In this document: in pieces, positions 1 through 7,428 of the stretch | Layout: every line of letters starts with the position of its first letter | Position numbering within the stretch: the stretch's first letter is position 1 | NCBI GenBank assembly: GCA_030529125.1 | Contig: JAUMXP010000011.1 | Span: 1-18,423 of the forward strand | Length of the DNA stretch: 18,423 nucleotides | Direction: 5' to 3' | Source of the DNA: Eubacteriales bacterium | GTDB lineage: Bacteria > Bacillota > Clostridia > Oscillospirales > Acutalibacteraceae | Position numbers and translations under genes: made by a program | The notes under the pieces: model-generated | Told to the model about the DNA's origin: nothing | Databases searched by the model: none | The model's input: only the letters and a program-made list of their open reading frames with translations

Positions 1-67
1 TTTTAATTTCGTTTTCGACAGGAGGATATTCGTTTATCGGGTCGAAATCGTTAAAAAAATCATTCAT
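1..67 (-). CDS. Start of an unidentified gene, cut by the left edge
   Basis: An ATG at 67-65 opens a frame that stays open for 22 codons to the window edge; the peptide begins MNDFFNDFDPINEYPPVENE. A GGAGG ribosome binding site lies about 7 bases upstream, inside the last codons of the histidine kinase gene. The kinase stop is only 2 bases before this ATG, so the two are almost certainly co-transcribed and probably translationally coupled. The visible N-terminus is acidic, rich in Asn, Asp and Pro, and looks like a short cytoplasmic tail. I do not recognise the family from so few residues. An HtrA-type membrane-anchored protease would fit the position after a two-component system, but nothing in the visible sequence shows it. 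Confidence 0.7.
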   Translation of the reverse strand, partial: MNDFFNDFDPINEYPPVENEIK

Positions 68-69
68 AT

Positions 70-1620
70 TTATTCCTCCGATTTAGTGTTTGCTGTGGTG
101 TCTATATATTTGTTGTGTGTTTTGCTGTCGCTTTTTGTGTATACATTCGGAAGCTGGAATGTGAATCGACAGTATCTTTCAGGGATAGACTCAACAAATA
201 TGTGTCCACCATGTAAGCGCATAATAGATTTTGTGATAAACAAGCCAAGACCCATACCTTTTTTGTCTATACTTCTTGATTTATCAGTTTTATAGAATCT
301 GTCAAAAATATAGCGGATATCTTCAGGCGGAATACCAGGACCGCTGTTTTCGATAGACACTGAAATATCATATTTTGTCTGAACGTACGAGAAAGCTATG
401 TAGCCTGCGGTGTTAGTGAACTTAACAGCGTTCTCGATAAGGTTGTAAATAACCTGATGCATGAGGTCAGGGTCAGCGTTAACTTTGAGTTTGACGAAGT
501 TCTCAAGTCCCCTGATTTCTATATTTTTCTCAGCGATTTTCAGCTCAAAGCCTGCTAGTACATTGACAATAACCGAGAACATCTCGAATTCCTGTCTGTT
601 GAGCTTTAGCTCGCCGTTGTCGATTCTTGAAAGCGAAAGCATTGACTGTACCAGTCGTGACAGACGCTTAACTTCAAGGGACACTATGTTCATGTAATGT
701 CTGTGTTGACTTTGTGGAATGGTACCGTCAAGCATACCATCGACAAAACCTGCGATAGAGGTCATTGGAGTTTTCAGTTCATGAGATACGTTCGCGATAA
801 AGCTGCGACGCATACCTTCGCTTGAGGTCAGTGAATCAGCCATCTGGTTAAATGCAAGTGCAAGCTCAGCAATTTCGTCCTGACCTTTAACACTGACTCG
901 TGCCGAGAAATCACCGACAGCAAATTTCTTTGCAGCACGGGACATTTCTCGTAACGGCTTTGCCATACTATAACTCAATATACCGACCAGAATGAGGGAG
1001 ATAAGCATGGTAATAACAGCAGCTATAAGGAACATCCTCATCATAGACATGGTAAGACCTGAAACGAACGTGGATTTGGTAGAAACATAGCAGAAAGCAA
1101 CAGTTTCTGTGTGATTTCCCTGTGAGAATACAACAGGTGCACCTGCTGTATAGTAGGTGTCGCTATAGAATCCGTTCAGGGTACCAAATTCGAAAAATTC
1201 AGAAGTTACGGTCTGAGCGAGTATTTCTGATGGAATTTTTTTGTTTTTGTGAGTACAAACTCCCAACTCTGAACAATGCAGAAAGTTTCCTTTATTATCA
1301 ACAACTAAAATATCCGCGTCGACACTTTGCGCAATAGTAGAAATCGTAACGTTGAAAAGCGCAGGGTCAGAAACCATCAGCGAGTGGTCAAACGGGTCAA
1401 TATCAGAAGCAACCAAAGTTACTGCGGCAACCTGTTTGGCATTTTCGATGAGGTTATCTTTCTTTTCATTTTCCCAGTAGTTTGCTATGAAAATCATCAT
1501 AGTGATACCTAATGCAATCATACTGATGAGAATGATGGAAAGACTGACAGCGAGATATTTCTGGAAGATAGAGCGACGACGGAATGTAACAGTCGTCGTT
1601 TTTTTAGCCTTTGACTTCAA
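70..1620 (-). CDS. Membrane sensor histidine kinase (HAMP, HisKA, HATPase), TTG start
   Basis: A sensor kinase of 516 residues that would phosphorylate the response regulator encoded just upstream. The order is: basic N-terminus, first membrane helix about 22-47, extracytoplasmic sensor region about 48-193, second helix about 194-219, HAMP about 219-270, then HisKA with the phospho-acceptor His280 in the motif SHELKTP. The ATP-binding domain follows, with N box (Asn393, Asn397), G1 (NSGPGI, 425-430), F box (FDRFYKTDKSR) and G2 (GMGLGLF, 455-461). All catalytic motifs are intact. The start is TTG at 1620-1618: the next in-frame codons upstream include TAG, and no ATG or GTG start lies nearby. 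A GGGGAG sequence lies 12 bases upstream, inside the regulator gene, and the genes overlap by 17 bases, so translation is probably coupled. A polar tail of about 25 residues follows the kinase domain. The ligand is unknown; the sensor region carries Cys116 and Cys122. Confidence 0.95.
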   Translation of the reverse strand: MKSKAKKTTTVTFRRRSIFQKYLAVSLSIILISMIALGITMMIFIANYWENEKKDNLIENAKQVAAVTLVASDIDPFDHSLMVSDPALFNVTISTIAQSVDADILVVDNKGNFLHCSELGVCTHKNKKIPSEILAQTVTSEFFEFGTLNGFYSDTYYTAGAPVVFSQGNHTETVAFCYVSTKSTFVSGLTMSMMRMFLIAAVITMLISLILVGILSYSMAKPLREMSRAAKKFAVGDFSARVSVKGQDEIAELALAFNQMADSLTSSEGMRRSFIANVSHELKTPMTSIAGFVDGMLDGTIPQSQHRHYMNIVSLEVKRLSRLVQSMLSLSRIDNGELKLNRQEFEMFSVIVNVLAGFELKIAEKNIEIRGLENFVKLKVNADPDLMHQVIYNLIENAVKFTNTAGYIAFSYVQTKYDISVSIENSGPGIPPEDIRYIFDRFYKTDKSRSIDKKGMGLGLFITKSIMRLHGGHIFVESIPERYCRFTFQLPNVYTKSDSKTHNKYIDTTANTKSEE

Positions 1621-2293
1621 ATTTGTAGCCTACTCCCCAGACGGTGCGAAGTTCCCATTTGTCGGAAACGCCGTCGATTTTTTCTCTGATTCTTTTAACA
1701 TGAACGTCAACAGTACGGCTATCGCCATAGTACTCAAAGCCCCACACCTGATCAAGCAGCTGGTCACGTGTGTATACTTTGTTAGGATTACTTGCTAGGT
1801 GATATAGTAGCTCCATCTCCTTAGGAGGAGTATCAACAGCTACACCATCGACCTTGAGTTCATAGTTAGTTAAGTTGATTGAGAGCTTGTCCCAGTTTAC
1901 TTCTTTGATGCTCTCTTCTTCAGTAGCACCTGTACGTCTTAAAACTGCACGGACACGAGCAACTACTTCTTTAGCTTCGAAAGGCTTTACAACATAGTCG
2001 TCAGCGCCAAGCTCTAGTCCAAGAATTTTATCGAAAACTTCGCCTTTTGCAGTAATCATAATGATAGGGCAGTCAGAGGTTTTGCGAATTTCTCTGCAAA
2101 CTTGCCAACCGTCGAGTTTTGGTAGCATTATGTCAAGCAGCACGAGGTTAGGTTGTTCCTGATTGAAAAGCGAAACGGCTTTTTCACCATCATTAGCAAT
2201 AATTGTGCTAAAGCCCTCTTTCTCGATATAAAGGCGCAGAAGCTCGCAAATATTAGTATCGTCGTCGACGATAAGAATTTTACCGTTACTCAT
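1604..2293 (-). CDS. OmpR/PhoB-family response regulator
   Basis: A DNA-binding response regulator of 229 residues, partner of the overlapping histidine kinase. The receiver domain (1-120) has the acidic pocket Asp10-12, phospho-acceptor Asp54 (LLDIMLP), Thr81 and Lys103 (VKPF). The winged-helix output domain (about 131-229) has the typical RDQLLDQVWG and SRTVDVHVKRIREKI segments and the terminal TVWGVGYKF. The chosen start is the ATG at 2293-2291, because GGAGGG lies 6 bases upstream. A frame extension to an ATG at 2317 has no ribosome binding site. It is the first gene of a regulator-kinase operon that probably also includes the gene cut at the left edge. The domain order resembles WalR/PhoP/ArlR-type regulators, but the regulon cannot be told from sequence. 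Confidence 0.95.
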   Translation of the reverse strand: MSNGKILIVDDDTNICELLRLYIEKEGFSTIIANDGEKAVSLFNQEQPNLVLLDIMLPKLDGWQVCREIRKTSDCPIIMITAKGEVFDKILGLELGADDYVVKPFEAKEVVARVRAVLRRTGATEEESIKEVNWDKLSINLTNYELKVDGVAVDTPPKEMELLYHLASNPNKVYTRDQLLDQVWGFEYYGDSRTVDVHVKRIREKIDGVSDKWELRTVWGVGYKFEVKG

Positions 2294-2331
2294 ATATATC
2301 CCTCCAATTAAGGACATTTAAAATCATAATA

Positions 2332-2360
2332 ATTATAATATAAATATTCAGAAAAAAATG
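2332..2360 (-). promoter_or_regulatory. Possible promoter of the regulator-kinase operon
   Basis: On the minus strand a perfect TATAAT (-10) lies at 2337-2332 in an AT-rich stretch, about 40 bases before the regulator ATG. The hexamer 17 bases upstream (2360-2355, CATTTT) is a poor -35. The call therefore rests on the -10 and its position only. Confidence 0.3.
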
Positions 2361-2384
2361 AATAAATTAAAAACAAAGCGTGTC

Positions 2385-2402
2385 GTATTTTTGAAAAAAT
2401 AC
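2385..2402. repeat. Perfect 8-bp inverted repeat between aminotransferase and regulator genes
   Basis: The arms are GTATTTTT (2385-2392) and AAAAATAC (2395-2402), separated by two bases. It begins 15 bases after the aminotransferase stop and lies upstream of the possible regulator promoter. It is too A/T-rich and lacks the G/C stem of a good intrinsic terminator, so it may be a weak terminator, an operator, or chance in AT-rich DNA. Confidence 0.4.
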
Positions 2403-2417
2403 AAGTATAAAAGACTA

Positions 2418-3626
2418 TCAACCCAGCTCGTTGATAGTTTCGATAAAGCATTTGATAACGTAATCAGCCTCTTCATCGGTGATAACTGTGTTCATAGGAA
2501 GAGTGAGCTGATTCTTGTGCTGATCGAAAGCTAACGGGAAGTTCTTGATATCAAAGCCTTTAGCTTTATATGCTGTAAACATAGGCAGAGGCTTGAAGTG
2601 AACATTACACATAACGCCTTTATCCTTCATTTTGTTGTAGAAAGCGTTTCTGTACTCAGCATCTTTGCCGATAAAGCGCACAAAATACAAGTGACCGCTG
2701 CTACGATGACTATCGTCACAGTGATTGAGTACCTGTATAGGTAAATCCTTGAATGCTTCATCGTAGCGTTTGATAAGTTCATGTCTGCGACTGAGCATAT
2801 CATCGTAGCGGTCAAGCTGAGCAAGACCTAAAGCAGATAAAATATCAGGCATATTGCATTTGTACTGAGTATCTACTACGTCGTATTCCCATGAAACACC
2901 TTTGTTTTTTGCAAAAGCATCTTTTGTTTGACCGTGAAGAGTCATCAGCATAAACTTTTTGTAAAGTTCGTTTGAGTCAATACCTGGGATTTCTCTCCAG
3001 GTAGCGGCACCGCCTTCAGCGGTAGTCATATTCTTAACAGCGTGGAAGCTGAAGTTAGTGAAGTCAGCGATTTCGCCACAGCTTTTACCGTGCCATTTTG
3101 CACCGAATGCGTGAGCTGCGTCGCTCATGACAATAACTCTGCCAAGTGCAAATTGAATAGGGTTGTCTGATGGTCTGAAGAGGTTACGCTTTCTTTCAAC
3201 GGCAGCATAAATCTTGTCATAATCACACACAATGCCTGCTAAATCTACAGCAATGATTGCTTTAGTCTTTTCGTTGATAGCAGCCTCCATTTTCTCATAA
3301 TCCATCTCGTAGCTGTCTTTTTTGCAGTCGATGAGAACTGGAGTAGCGCCTACGTGGTAGACAACTGACGCAGAAGCTGTGTAGGTATAAGCAGGTACGA
3401 TAACCTCATCTCCCGGACCAATACCCAGAATACGCAGGGTCATTTCAGCACATGCTGTCTGGGATGACAGACACACAGCTTTTTTTGTGTTACATTGTTC
3501 AGCAATTCTTTGTTCAAAAAGTTTGGTCTTAGGACCGGTGGTGATCCAACCTGTTTTCAGGACTTCGACTACCTGGTCAATTTCAGCCTGAGTGATGTCA
3601 GGTGGTGAGAACGGAATGTTCATCAT
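2418..3626 (-). CDS. DegT/DnrJ/EryC1/StrS sugar aminotransferase, SpsC-like
   Basis: A PLP-dependent aminotransferase of 402 residues that would transfer an amino group (usually from glutamate) to a nucleotide-linked keto-sugar in the cytoplasm. The N-terminal region (SPPDI, then GWITTGPKT) and the substrate loop (VPAYTYTAS, about 78-86) are typical. Asp169 in SDAAHAFGA should bind the pyridine nitrogen, and Lys198 in FSFHAVKNMTTAEGG should form the Schiff base. The later LHGQTKDAF and KCNMPDILSALGL segments resemble Bacillus subtilis SpsC and PseC-type enzymes as I remember them. The start is the first ATG of an ATG-ATG pair at 3626, with AAGGAG 8 bases upstream; a longer frame to 3695 overlaps the promoter. 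The gene stands alone with its own promoter, opposite in direction to the polysaccharide locus. The exact sugar substrate is unknown. Confidence 0.9.
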   Translation of the reverse strand: MMNIPFSPPDITQAEIDQVVEVLKTGWITTGPKTKLFEQRIAEQCNTKKAVCLSSQTACAEMTLRILGIGPGDEVIVPAYTYTASASVVYHVGATPVLIDCKKDSYEMDYEKMEAAINEKTKAIIAVDLAGIVCDYDKIYAAVERKRNLFRPSDNPIQFALGRVIVMSDAAHAFGAKWHGKSCGEIADFTNFSFHAVKNMTTAEGGAATWREIPGIDSNELYKKFMLMTLHGQTKDAFAKNKGVSWEYDVVDTQYKCNMPDILSALGLAQLDRYDDMLSRRHELIKRYDEAFKDLPIQVLNHCDDSHRSSGHLYFVRFIGKDAEYRNAFYNKMKDKGVMCNVHFKPLPMFTAYKAKGFDIKNFPLAFDQHKNQLTLPMNTVITDEEADYVIKCFIETINELG

Positions 3627-3672
3627 AACAAAATCTCCTTGAATTATCATAATTACATTAAAATCCATTATG

Positions 3673-3701
3673 ATTATACTACTTTCGCAAGTCAAAGTAA
3701 A
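3673..3701 (-). promoter_or_regulatory. Sigma-A-type promoter of the aminotransferase gene
   Basis: On the minus strand TTTACT (-35, 3701-3696), a 17-base spacer and a perfect TATAAT (-10, 3678-3673). Transcription would start near 3666, about 40 bases before the aminotransferase ATG. Confidence 0.65.
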
Positions 3702-3720
3702 GAGGAAAATAAGTATATAT

Positions 3721-3734
3721 ATATTTATAAATAT
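3721..3734. repeat. 14-bp perfect palindrome upstream of the aminotransferase promoter
   Basis: ATATTTATAAATAT reads the same on both strands. It sits between the spoIIID terminator and the -35 of the aminotransferase promoter, within a longer AT-rich run (3711-3740) whose ends AAGT and ACTT also pair. It could be an operator or an upstream promoter element, or simply AT-rich chance. Confidence 0.35.
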
Positions 3735-3752
3735 GCACTTATTTTTGTATAT

Positions 3753-3789
3753 AAAAAACAGACAAAAAGCACAGGCTCTTTGTCTGTTT
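3753..3789 (-). terminator. Intrinsic terminator of spoIIID
   Basis: On the minus strand an 11-bp perfect stem (arms 3789-3779 and 3766-3756, AAACAGACAAA pairing with TTTGTCTGTTT) runs into a run of six T (3758-3753). It begins 3 bases after the spoIIID stop. The plus strand lacks a T run after the stem, so it acts leftwards only. Confidence 0.8.
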
Positions 3790-3792
3790 CAC

Positions 3793-4062
3793 TTAGGTTC
3801 TATCAGCGTTTTTGCGGCTTTTTTGATATTTTTTCTTTGTTGCTATTCCACCCCTTATATGGCGCTCTTCTTTGTTAGTGTCGAGTACTTTCCTGACTTC
3901 TTTGTATAGTGGGTAATTTATGTATTTCAAACGTTCACTTACGTCTTTGTGAACAGTGCTTTTGCTGATGTTGTATTTCTTTGCAGCAAGTCGTACTGTT
4001 GCGTTGGTTTTTGCTATGTATTCGCCTAGTTTTTTAGCGCGTTCTTCGACATTTCCCTTCAT
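3793..4062 (-). CDS. spoIIID: Stage III sporulation regulator SpoIIID
   Basis: A small DNA-binding protein of 89 residues that in endospore formers switches mother-cell genes on and off after sigma-E becomes active. The helix-turn-helix (about 20-46) carries the very characteristic ISKSTVHKDVSERL, followed by the RHIRGGIATKKKYQKS basic region that contacts DNA in SpoIIID; the order and spacing match the B. subtilis protein closely as I remember it. The start is the ATG at 4062-4060, with GGAGG 7 bases upstream; a TTG two codons earlier is less likely because it sits too close to that site. A terminator follows directly, so it is transcribed alone. It is not next to spoIIQ or mreB/mbl, which often accompany it in other species, and it is divergent from the polysaccharide locus. 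Confidence 0.96.
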   Translation of the reverse strand: MKGNVEERAKKLGEYIAKTNATVRLAAKKYNISKSTVHKDVSERLKYINYPLYKEVRKVLDTNKEERHIRGGIATKKKYQKSRKNADRT

Positions 4063-4089
4063 AAACAAACCTCCGAGTCGTTGTGGTAA

Positions 4090-4118
4090 TGTATATGAGA
4101 GAAATGCTTAGTTTATGA
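4090..4118 (-). promoter_or_regulatory. Possible sigma-E-type promoter of spoIIID
   Basis: On the minus strand TCATAAA (4118-4112), a 14-base spacer and CATATACA (4097-4090) partly match the known sigma-E elements (KMATATT and CATACANT). The spacing is right, but several positions differ. It lies about 28 bases before the spoIIID ATG, where a mother-cell promoter is expected. Confidence 0.3.
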
Positions 4119-4176
4119 TAATCACAAAAAATACGATGTATAACGAATTATATTGTGTCGAATAACAGTGTTTTTG

Positions 4177-4206
4177 TTGACATTATAGCACTAAATGTAA
4201 TATACT
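4177..4206 (+). promoter_or_regulatory. Sigma-A-type promoter of the dehydratase-galE unit
   Basis: Perfect TTGACA (-35, 4177-4182), 18-base spacer, TATACT (-10, 4201-4206). The start of transcription would be near 4213, giving a leader of about 40 bases before the ATG at 4254. Confidence 0.75.
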
Positions 4207-4253
4207 TATTCTAAGTAAATATGCAATTTTCATCGTTTTATGAGGATGATTTT

Positions 4254-6143
4254 ATGAACTTTTTTAACTTCCGTAAAAATCTGTTGATGTTGATCGACGT
4301 TATCTTGACTACACTCTCTGTGCTGGTATCAAATGCTATAATGTCTCTTCTTTGTCTTGTTTTTGATTTGAGCGCAAAAGACTATGTGGTCAACGACATC
4401 AGATTGTGGTGGATTATTTCACTCGACATACTGTTTTGTTTCTTTATGCTGTTCCTTTGCGGAGCGTATAACAGAGTGTGGCGTGATTTCAACAAAAAAG
4501 ATTATGTCTATTGTCTGGTCGGAGTTGCAGGTGGACTAGCACTAAGTGTGTTGTTTGCTTCGCTTATGAATAAGCAGGCTAACTGGTTATTCTATGTGGT
4601 GAACTTCTTCATTACATGTGGCAGTATCATTTTGTTCAGATTTATTTTCAAGAGGACATTTATTAACCTCACTGAGTTCGGCCGTTCTGAAAACTATGAA
4701 CGTACGCTTATTGTTGGTGCTGGACAGGCTGCTAAGATGATTCTCACAGACATCAGAAGTGCTCACGCTGACCCTAATAATCCGTCTCGTAACATTCTCC
4801 CGGTATGCTTGGTTGACGATGATGACAAAAAGAGAGATCTGAAAATTTTAGGCGTTGAAGTTGCCGGAAAAACCAAGGATATTCCTAGAATTTGTAAGGA
4901 GTATAAAATAGAACTTATTTTATTTGCAATTCCTTCGTGTACTGTTGAAGAGCGTAAGGAAATAATGGCTCTTTGCTCTGAAACTGACTGTAAAATCAAG
5001 ATGGTTCCATACCTTAGTCAGCTTCTGTTTGATGATGATGCACCACAGCTTTTAAACCAGGTTAAAGATATAAAAATTGAAGATCTGCTCGGCAGAGATC
5101 CTATCACTTTTGACAGCACTGAAATCCGTGCATTTATTGAAGATAAGGTGTGCCTTGTTACAGGTGGTGGCGGTTCTATCGGTTCTGAGCTTGTTCGTCA
5201 GATTGCGAAATACGCACCGAAGAAAGTTATTATTGTAGACATATATGAGAACAATGCGTACGATATTCAGCAAGAACTCAGAATAGAGTATGAAGATGCA
5301 TTGGATCTTGTGACACTTATCGCGTCTGTCCGTGATTATGACAAGATGGATAAGATTTTCTCAGAATACAGACCTCAGGTGGTTTTCCATGCAGCAGCAC
5401 ATAAGCATGTGCCATTGATGGAAACATCTCCTGCAGAAGCAGTAAAGAACAATATTTTCGGCACATGGAACATGGTTACTATTGCTGAAAAATATAACAC
5501 TGAAAAGTTTGTTATGATATCCACAGACAAGGCGGTTAACCCAACTAATGTTATGGGTGCAACTAAGCGTTGCTGTGAGATGATTGTGCAGTATAAATCA
5601 CAAAGTGGCTCTAATACTGAGTTTGTAACTACCCGTTTTGGTAATGTGCTTGGTTCTAACGGTTCAGTTATTCCGCTTTTCAGAAGACAGATTGAGGCAG
5701 GTAAGCCTGTTACTGTTACTCATCCTGATATTATCAGATATTTCATGACTATACCTGAAGCTGTATCGTTAGTGCTTCAGGCAGGCGCTATGGCGCATGG
5801 TGGCGAGATATTTGTCCTTGATATGGGTGACCCTGTAAAGATTACTACTCTGGCAGAGAATCTCATCAGAATGTATGGGAAAGTCCCATACAAAGATGTA
5901 GAAATCAGATTTACTGGCTTGCGTCCGGGTGAGAAACTCTTTGAAGAGTTGCTTATGGACGAAGAGGGTCTGAAATCCACAGGAAACAAGAAGATTTTTA
6001 TTGGTAATCAGATAGATATTGACCCTCAGAAATTGCTTTCAGACCTTGAAACTTTGCAGAATCTCGCAGAAAGCAACAATAACGAAGAAACTGTTTCTAA
6101 ACTTATGGAAATTGTTCCTACATTTAATCACAAAGTAAACTGA
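4254..6143 (+). CDS. capD: Membrane nucleotide-sugar 4,6-dehydratase, CapD/EpsC/PglF family
   Basis: A protein of 629 residues that would remove water from UDP-GlcNAc to give the UDP-4-keto-6-deoxy sugar, the first step towards UDP-diacetylbacillosamine (known for PglF; inferred for EpsC). About four membrane helices span residues 10-135. A first Rossmann segment follows with GAGQAA (155-160). The catalytic SDR domain from about 297 has TGGGGSIGSE (303-312), FHAAAHKHVPLME, and the family signature STDKAV (423-428) with NVMGATKR, where Met434 replaces the usual Tyr of Tyr-x-x-x-Lys and Lys438 is kept. The start is the ATG at 4254 because GAGG lies 8 bases upstream. An in-frame ATG at 4221 is only about 8 bases from the expected transcription start and has no binding site. 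It heads the first unit, 20 bases before galE. WbpM-type C6 dehydratases share the fold, so the exact product is not certain. Confidence 0.92.
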   Translation: MNFFNFRKNLLMLIDVILTTLSVLVSNAIMSLLCLVFDLSAKDYVVNDIRLWWIISLDILFCFFMLFLCGAYNRVWRDFNKKDYVYCLVGVAGGLALSVLFASLMNKQANWLFYVVNFFITCGSIILFRFIFKRTFINLTEFGRSENYERTLIVGAGQAAKMILTDIRSAHADPNNPSRNILPVCLVDDDDKKRDLKILGVEVAGKTKDIPRICKEYKIELILFAIPSCTVEERKEIMALCSETDCKIKMVPYLSQLLFDDDAPQLLNQVKDIKIEDLLGRDPITFDSTEIRAFIEDKVCLVTGGGGSIGSELVRQIAKYAPKKVIIVDIYENNAYDIQQELRIEYEDALDLVTLIASVRDYDKMDKIFSEYRPQVVFHAAAHKHVPLMETSPAEAVKNNIFGTWNMVTIAEKYNTEKFVMISTDKAVNPTNVMGATKRCCEMIVQYKSQSGSNTEFVTTRFGNVLGSNGSVIPLFRRQIEAGKPVTVTHPDIIRYFMTIPEAVSLVLQAGAMAHGGEIFVLDMGDPVKITTLAENLIRMYGKVPYKDVEIRFTGLRPGEKLFEELLMDEEGLKSTGNKKIFIGNQIDIDPQKLLSDLETLQNLAESNNNEETVSKLMEIVPTFNHKVN

Positions 6144-6163
6144 TATTTAGATCGGAGATTGTT

Positions 6164-7180
6164 ATGAAAGTACTATTGACAGGCGGTGCGGGTTATATTG
6201 GTAGCCACACCTGCGTTGAGCTTTTGAACAGTGGCTATGATGTAGTTATTGCGGATAATTTTGATAACTCAAGCGAAAAAGTATTAGGTAGAATCGAGCA
6301 GATAACAGGAAAAACTGTTGAGTTTTTTAATATCGATGTTGCTGACAAAGTTGCGTTAAGAGAACTTTTCTCAAAATGCGATATTGATGCGGTTATACAT
6401 TTCGCAGGCTACAAAGCTGTTGGCGAAAGCGTTGAAAAACCGCTTATGTACTACAGAAATAATATTGATACCACACTCACACTTTTAGAAGTTATGAGTG
6501 AGTTTGGTGTTAAGAAGATTGTGTTTAGCTCATCCGCTACTGTTTACGGTGTTCCAAAGGTTGTTCCGCTTAAAGAGGGTATGCCAACATCGTGCACTAA
6601 TCCGTATGGTTGGACTAAGCTCTTCAACGAGCAGATTTTGACTGACGCAACAGTTGCAGATAAAGATTTGTCTGTTGTATTGCTCAGGTATTTTAACCCT
6701 ATCGGTGCACACGAAAGTGGTATGATTGGCGAAAGTCCTAATGGTATCCCTAACAATCTTATGCCGTATATTACGCAGGTGGCTGTCGGAAAACGCGAGA
6801 GATTAGGCGTTTTTGGCGACGATTACGATACTCACGATGGTACCGGTGTGCGCGACTATATTCACGTTGTTGATCTTGCAAATGGTCATCTTAAGGCACT
6901 TGAGTACATAAATAAAGGCAATAAAGGCACCGAGATTTTCAATCTTGGTACAGGTACAGGTTATAGCGTGCTCGATATAGTTAAAGCTTTCTCAAAAGTT
7001 AATGATATTGAGATTCCATATGCTATTTTAGACAGACGACCTGGCGATGTTGCGATTGTTACAGCAGACCCACAGAAAGCTAACGAGCTTTTAGACTGGA
7101 AGACTGAGCGTGGACTCGAACAGATGTGTCGCGATTCATGGAACTGGCAAAAAAGCAACCCTAATGGGTATGATGAGTAA
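6164..7180 (+). CDS. galE: UDP-glucose 4-epimerase GalE
   Basis: A cytoplasmic NAD-dependent epimerase of 338 residues, the usual GalE length, interconverting UDP-glucose and UDP-galactose (some members also act on UDP-GlcNAc/GalNAc). The N-terminal nucleotide site is TGGAGYIGSH (6-15), followed by HFAGYKAVGES. Ser123-124 in SSSATVYG and the catalytic Tyr148-x-x-x-Lys152 in NPYGWTK are present, with the later RDYIHVVDLA and RRPGDVA segments. GGAG lies 6 bases upstream of the ATG. It follows the dehydratase by 20 bases and is closed by a strong terminator. In this setting it likely supplies UDP-Gal or UDP-GalNAc for the polysaccharide. Confidence 0.96.
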   Translation: MKVLLTGGAGYIGSHTCVELLNSGYDVVIADNFDNSSEKVLGRIEQITGKTVEFFNIDVADKVALRELFSKCDIDAVIHFAGYKAVGESVEKPLMYYRNNIDTTLTLLEVMSEFGVKKIVFSSSATVYGVPKVVPLKEGMPTSCTNPYGWTKLFNEQILTDATVADKDLSVVLLRYFNPIGAHESGMIGESPNGIPNNLMPYITQVAVGKRERLGVFGDDYDTHDGTGVRDYIHVVDLANGHLKALEYINKGNKGTEIFNLGTGTGYSVLDIVKAFSKVNDIEIPYAILDRRPGDVAIVTADPQKANELLDWKTERGLEQMCRDSWNWQKSNPNGYDE

Positions 7181-7220
7181 AAAATAATTCAAATTAATTA
7201 AGTTGTTTGATAAAGATTTT

Positions 7221-7259
7221 ACACCCTTGGAACATTTTTCCGAGGGTGTTTTTTTGTTT
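7221..7259 (+). terminator. Intrinsic terminator after galE
   Basis: An 11-bp stem (ACACCCTTGGA at 7221-7231 with TCCGAGGGTGT at 7239-7249, one G-T pair), 7-base loop, then a run of T. It separates the dehydratase-galE unit from the long downstream unit. The rest of the 248-base gap holds only the promoter below. Confidence 0.9.
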
Positions 7260-7339
7260 GTATGGTAATTGTTCGCAAAAACCGCATAGATAAGCCGTTT
7301 TCGACGAAATAAAAATTATTGAATAAGAGTAGGTTTTAA

Positions 7340-7368
7340 TTGACAATATATATGTTTTATAGTAGAAT
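7340..7368 (+). promoter_or_regulatory. Sigma-A-type promoter of the long polysaccharide operon
   Basis: Perfect TTGACA (7340-7345), 17-base spacer, TAGAAT (7363-7368). Transcription would start near 7375, leaving a leader of about 54 bases before the fused transferase-aminotransferase gene. I see no stable hairpin in that leader. Confidence 0.8.
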
Positions 7369-7428
7369 AAAAAAGAATATAATGGGATTATGGGGCATTA
7401 GGACGTTTTTTGAAATAAGAGGGGTTTT

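Noticed and set aside
1..67. Naming the left-edge gene as an HtrA-type serine protease
   Set aside because: Only 22 residues are visible, none diagnostic; position after a two-component system is not enough.
4221..4253. Upstream ATG of the CapD-family gene
   Set aside because: It lies about 8 bases after the likely transcription start and has no Shine-Dalgarno, while the ATG at 4254 has GAGG at proper distance and starts at the usual hydrophobic N-terminus.
7375..7428. Leader of the long operon as an antitermination or riboswitch element
   Set aside because: It is only about 54 bases long, and I found no stable hairpin or known motif in it.
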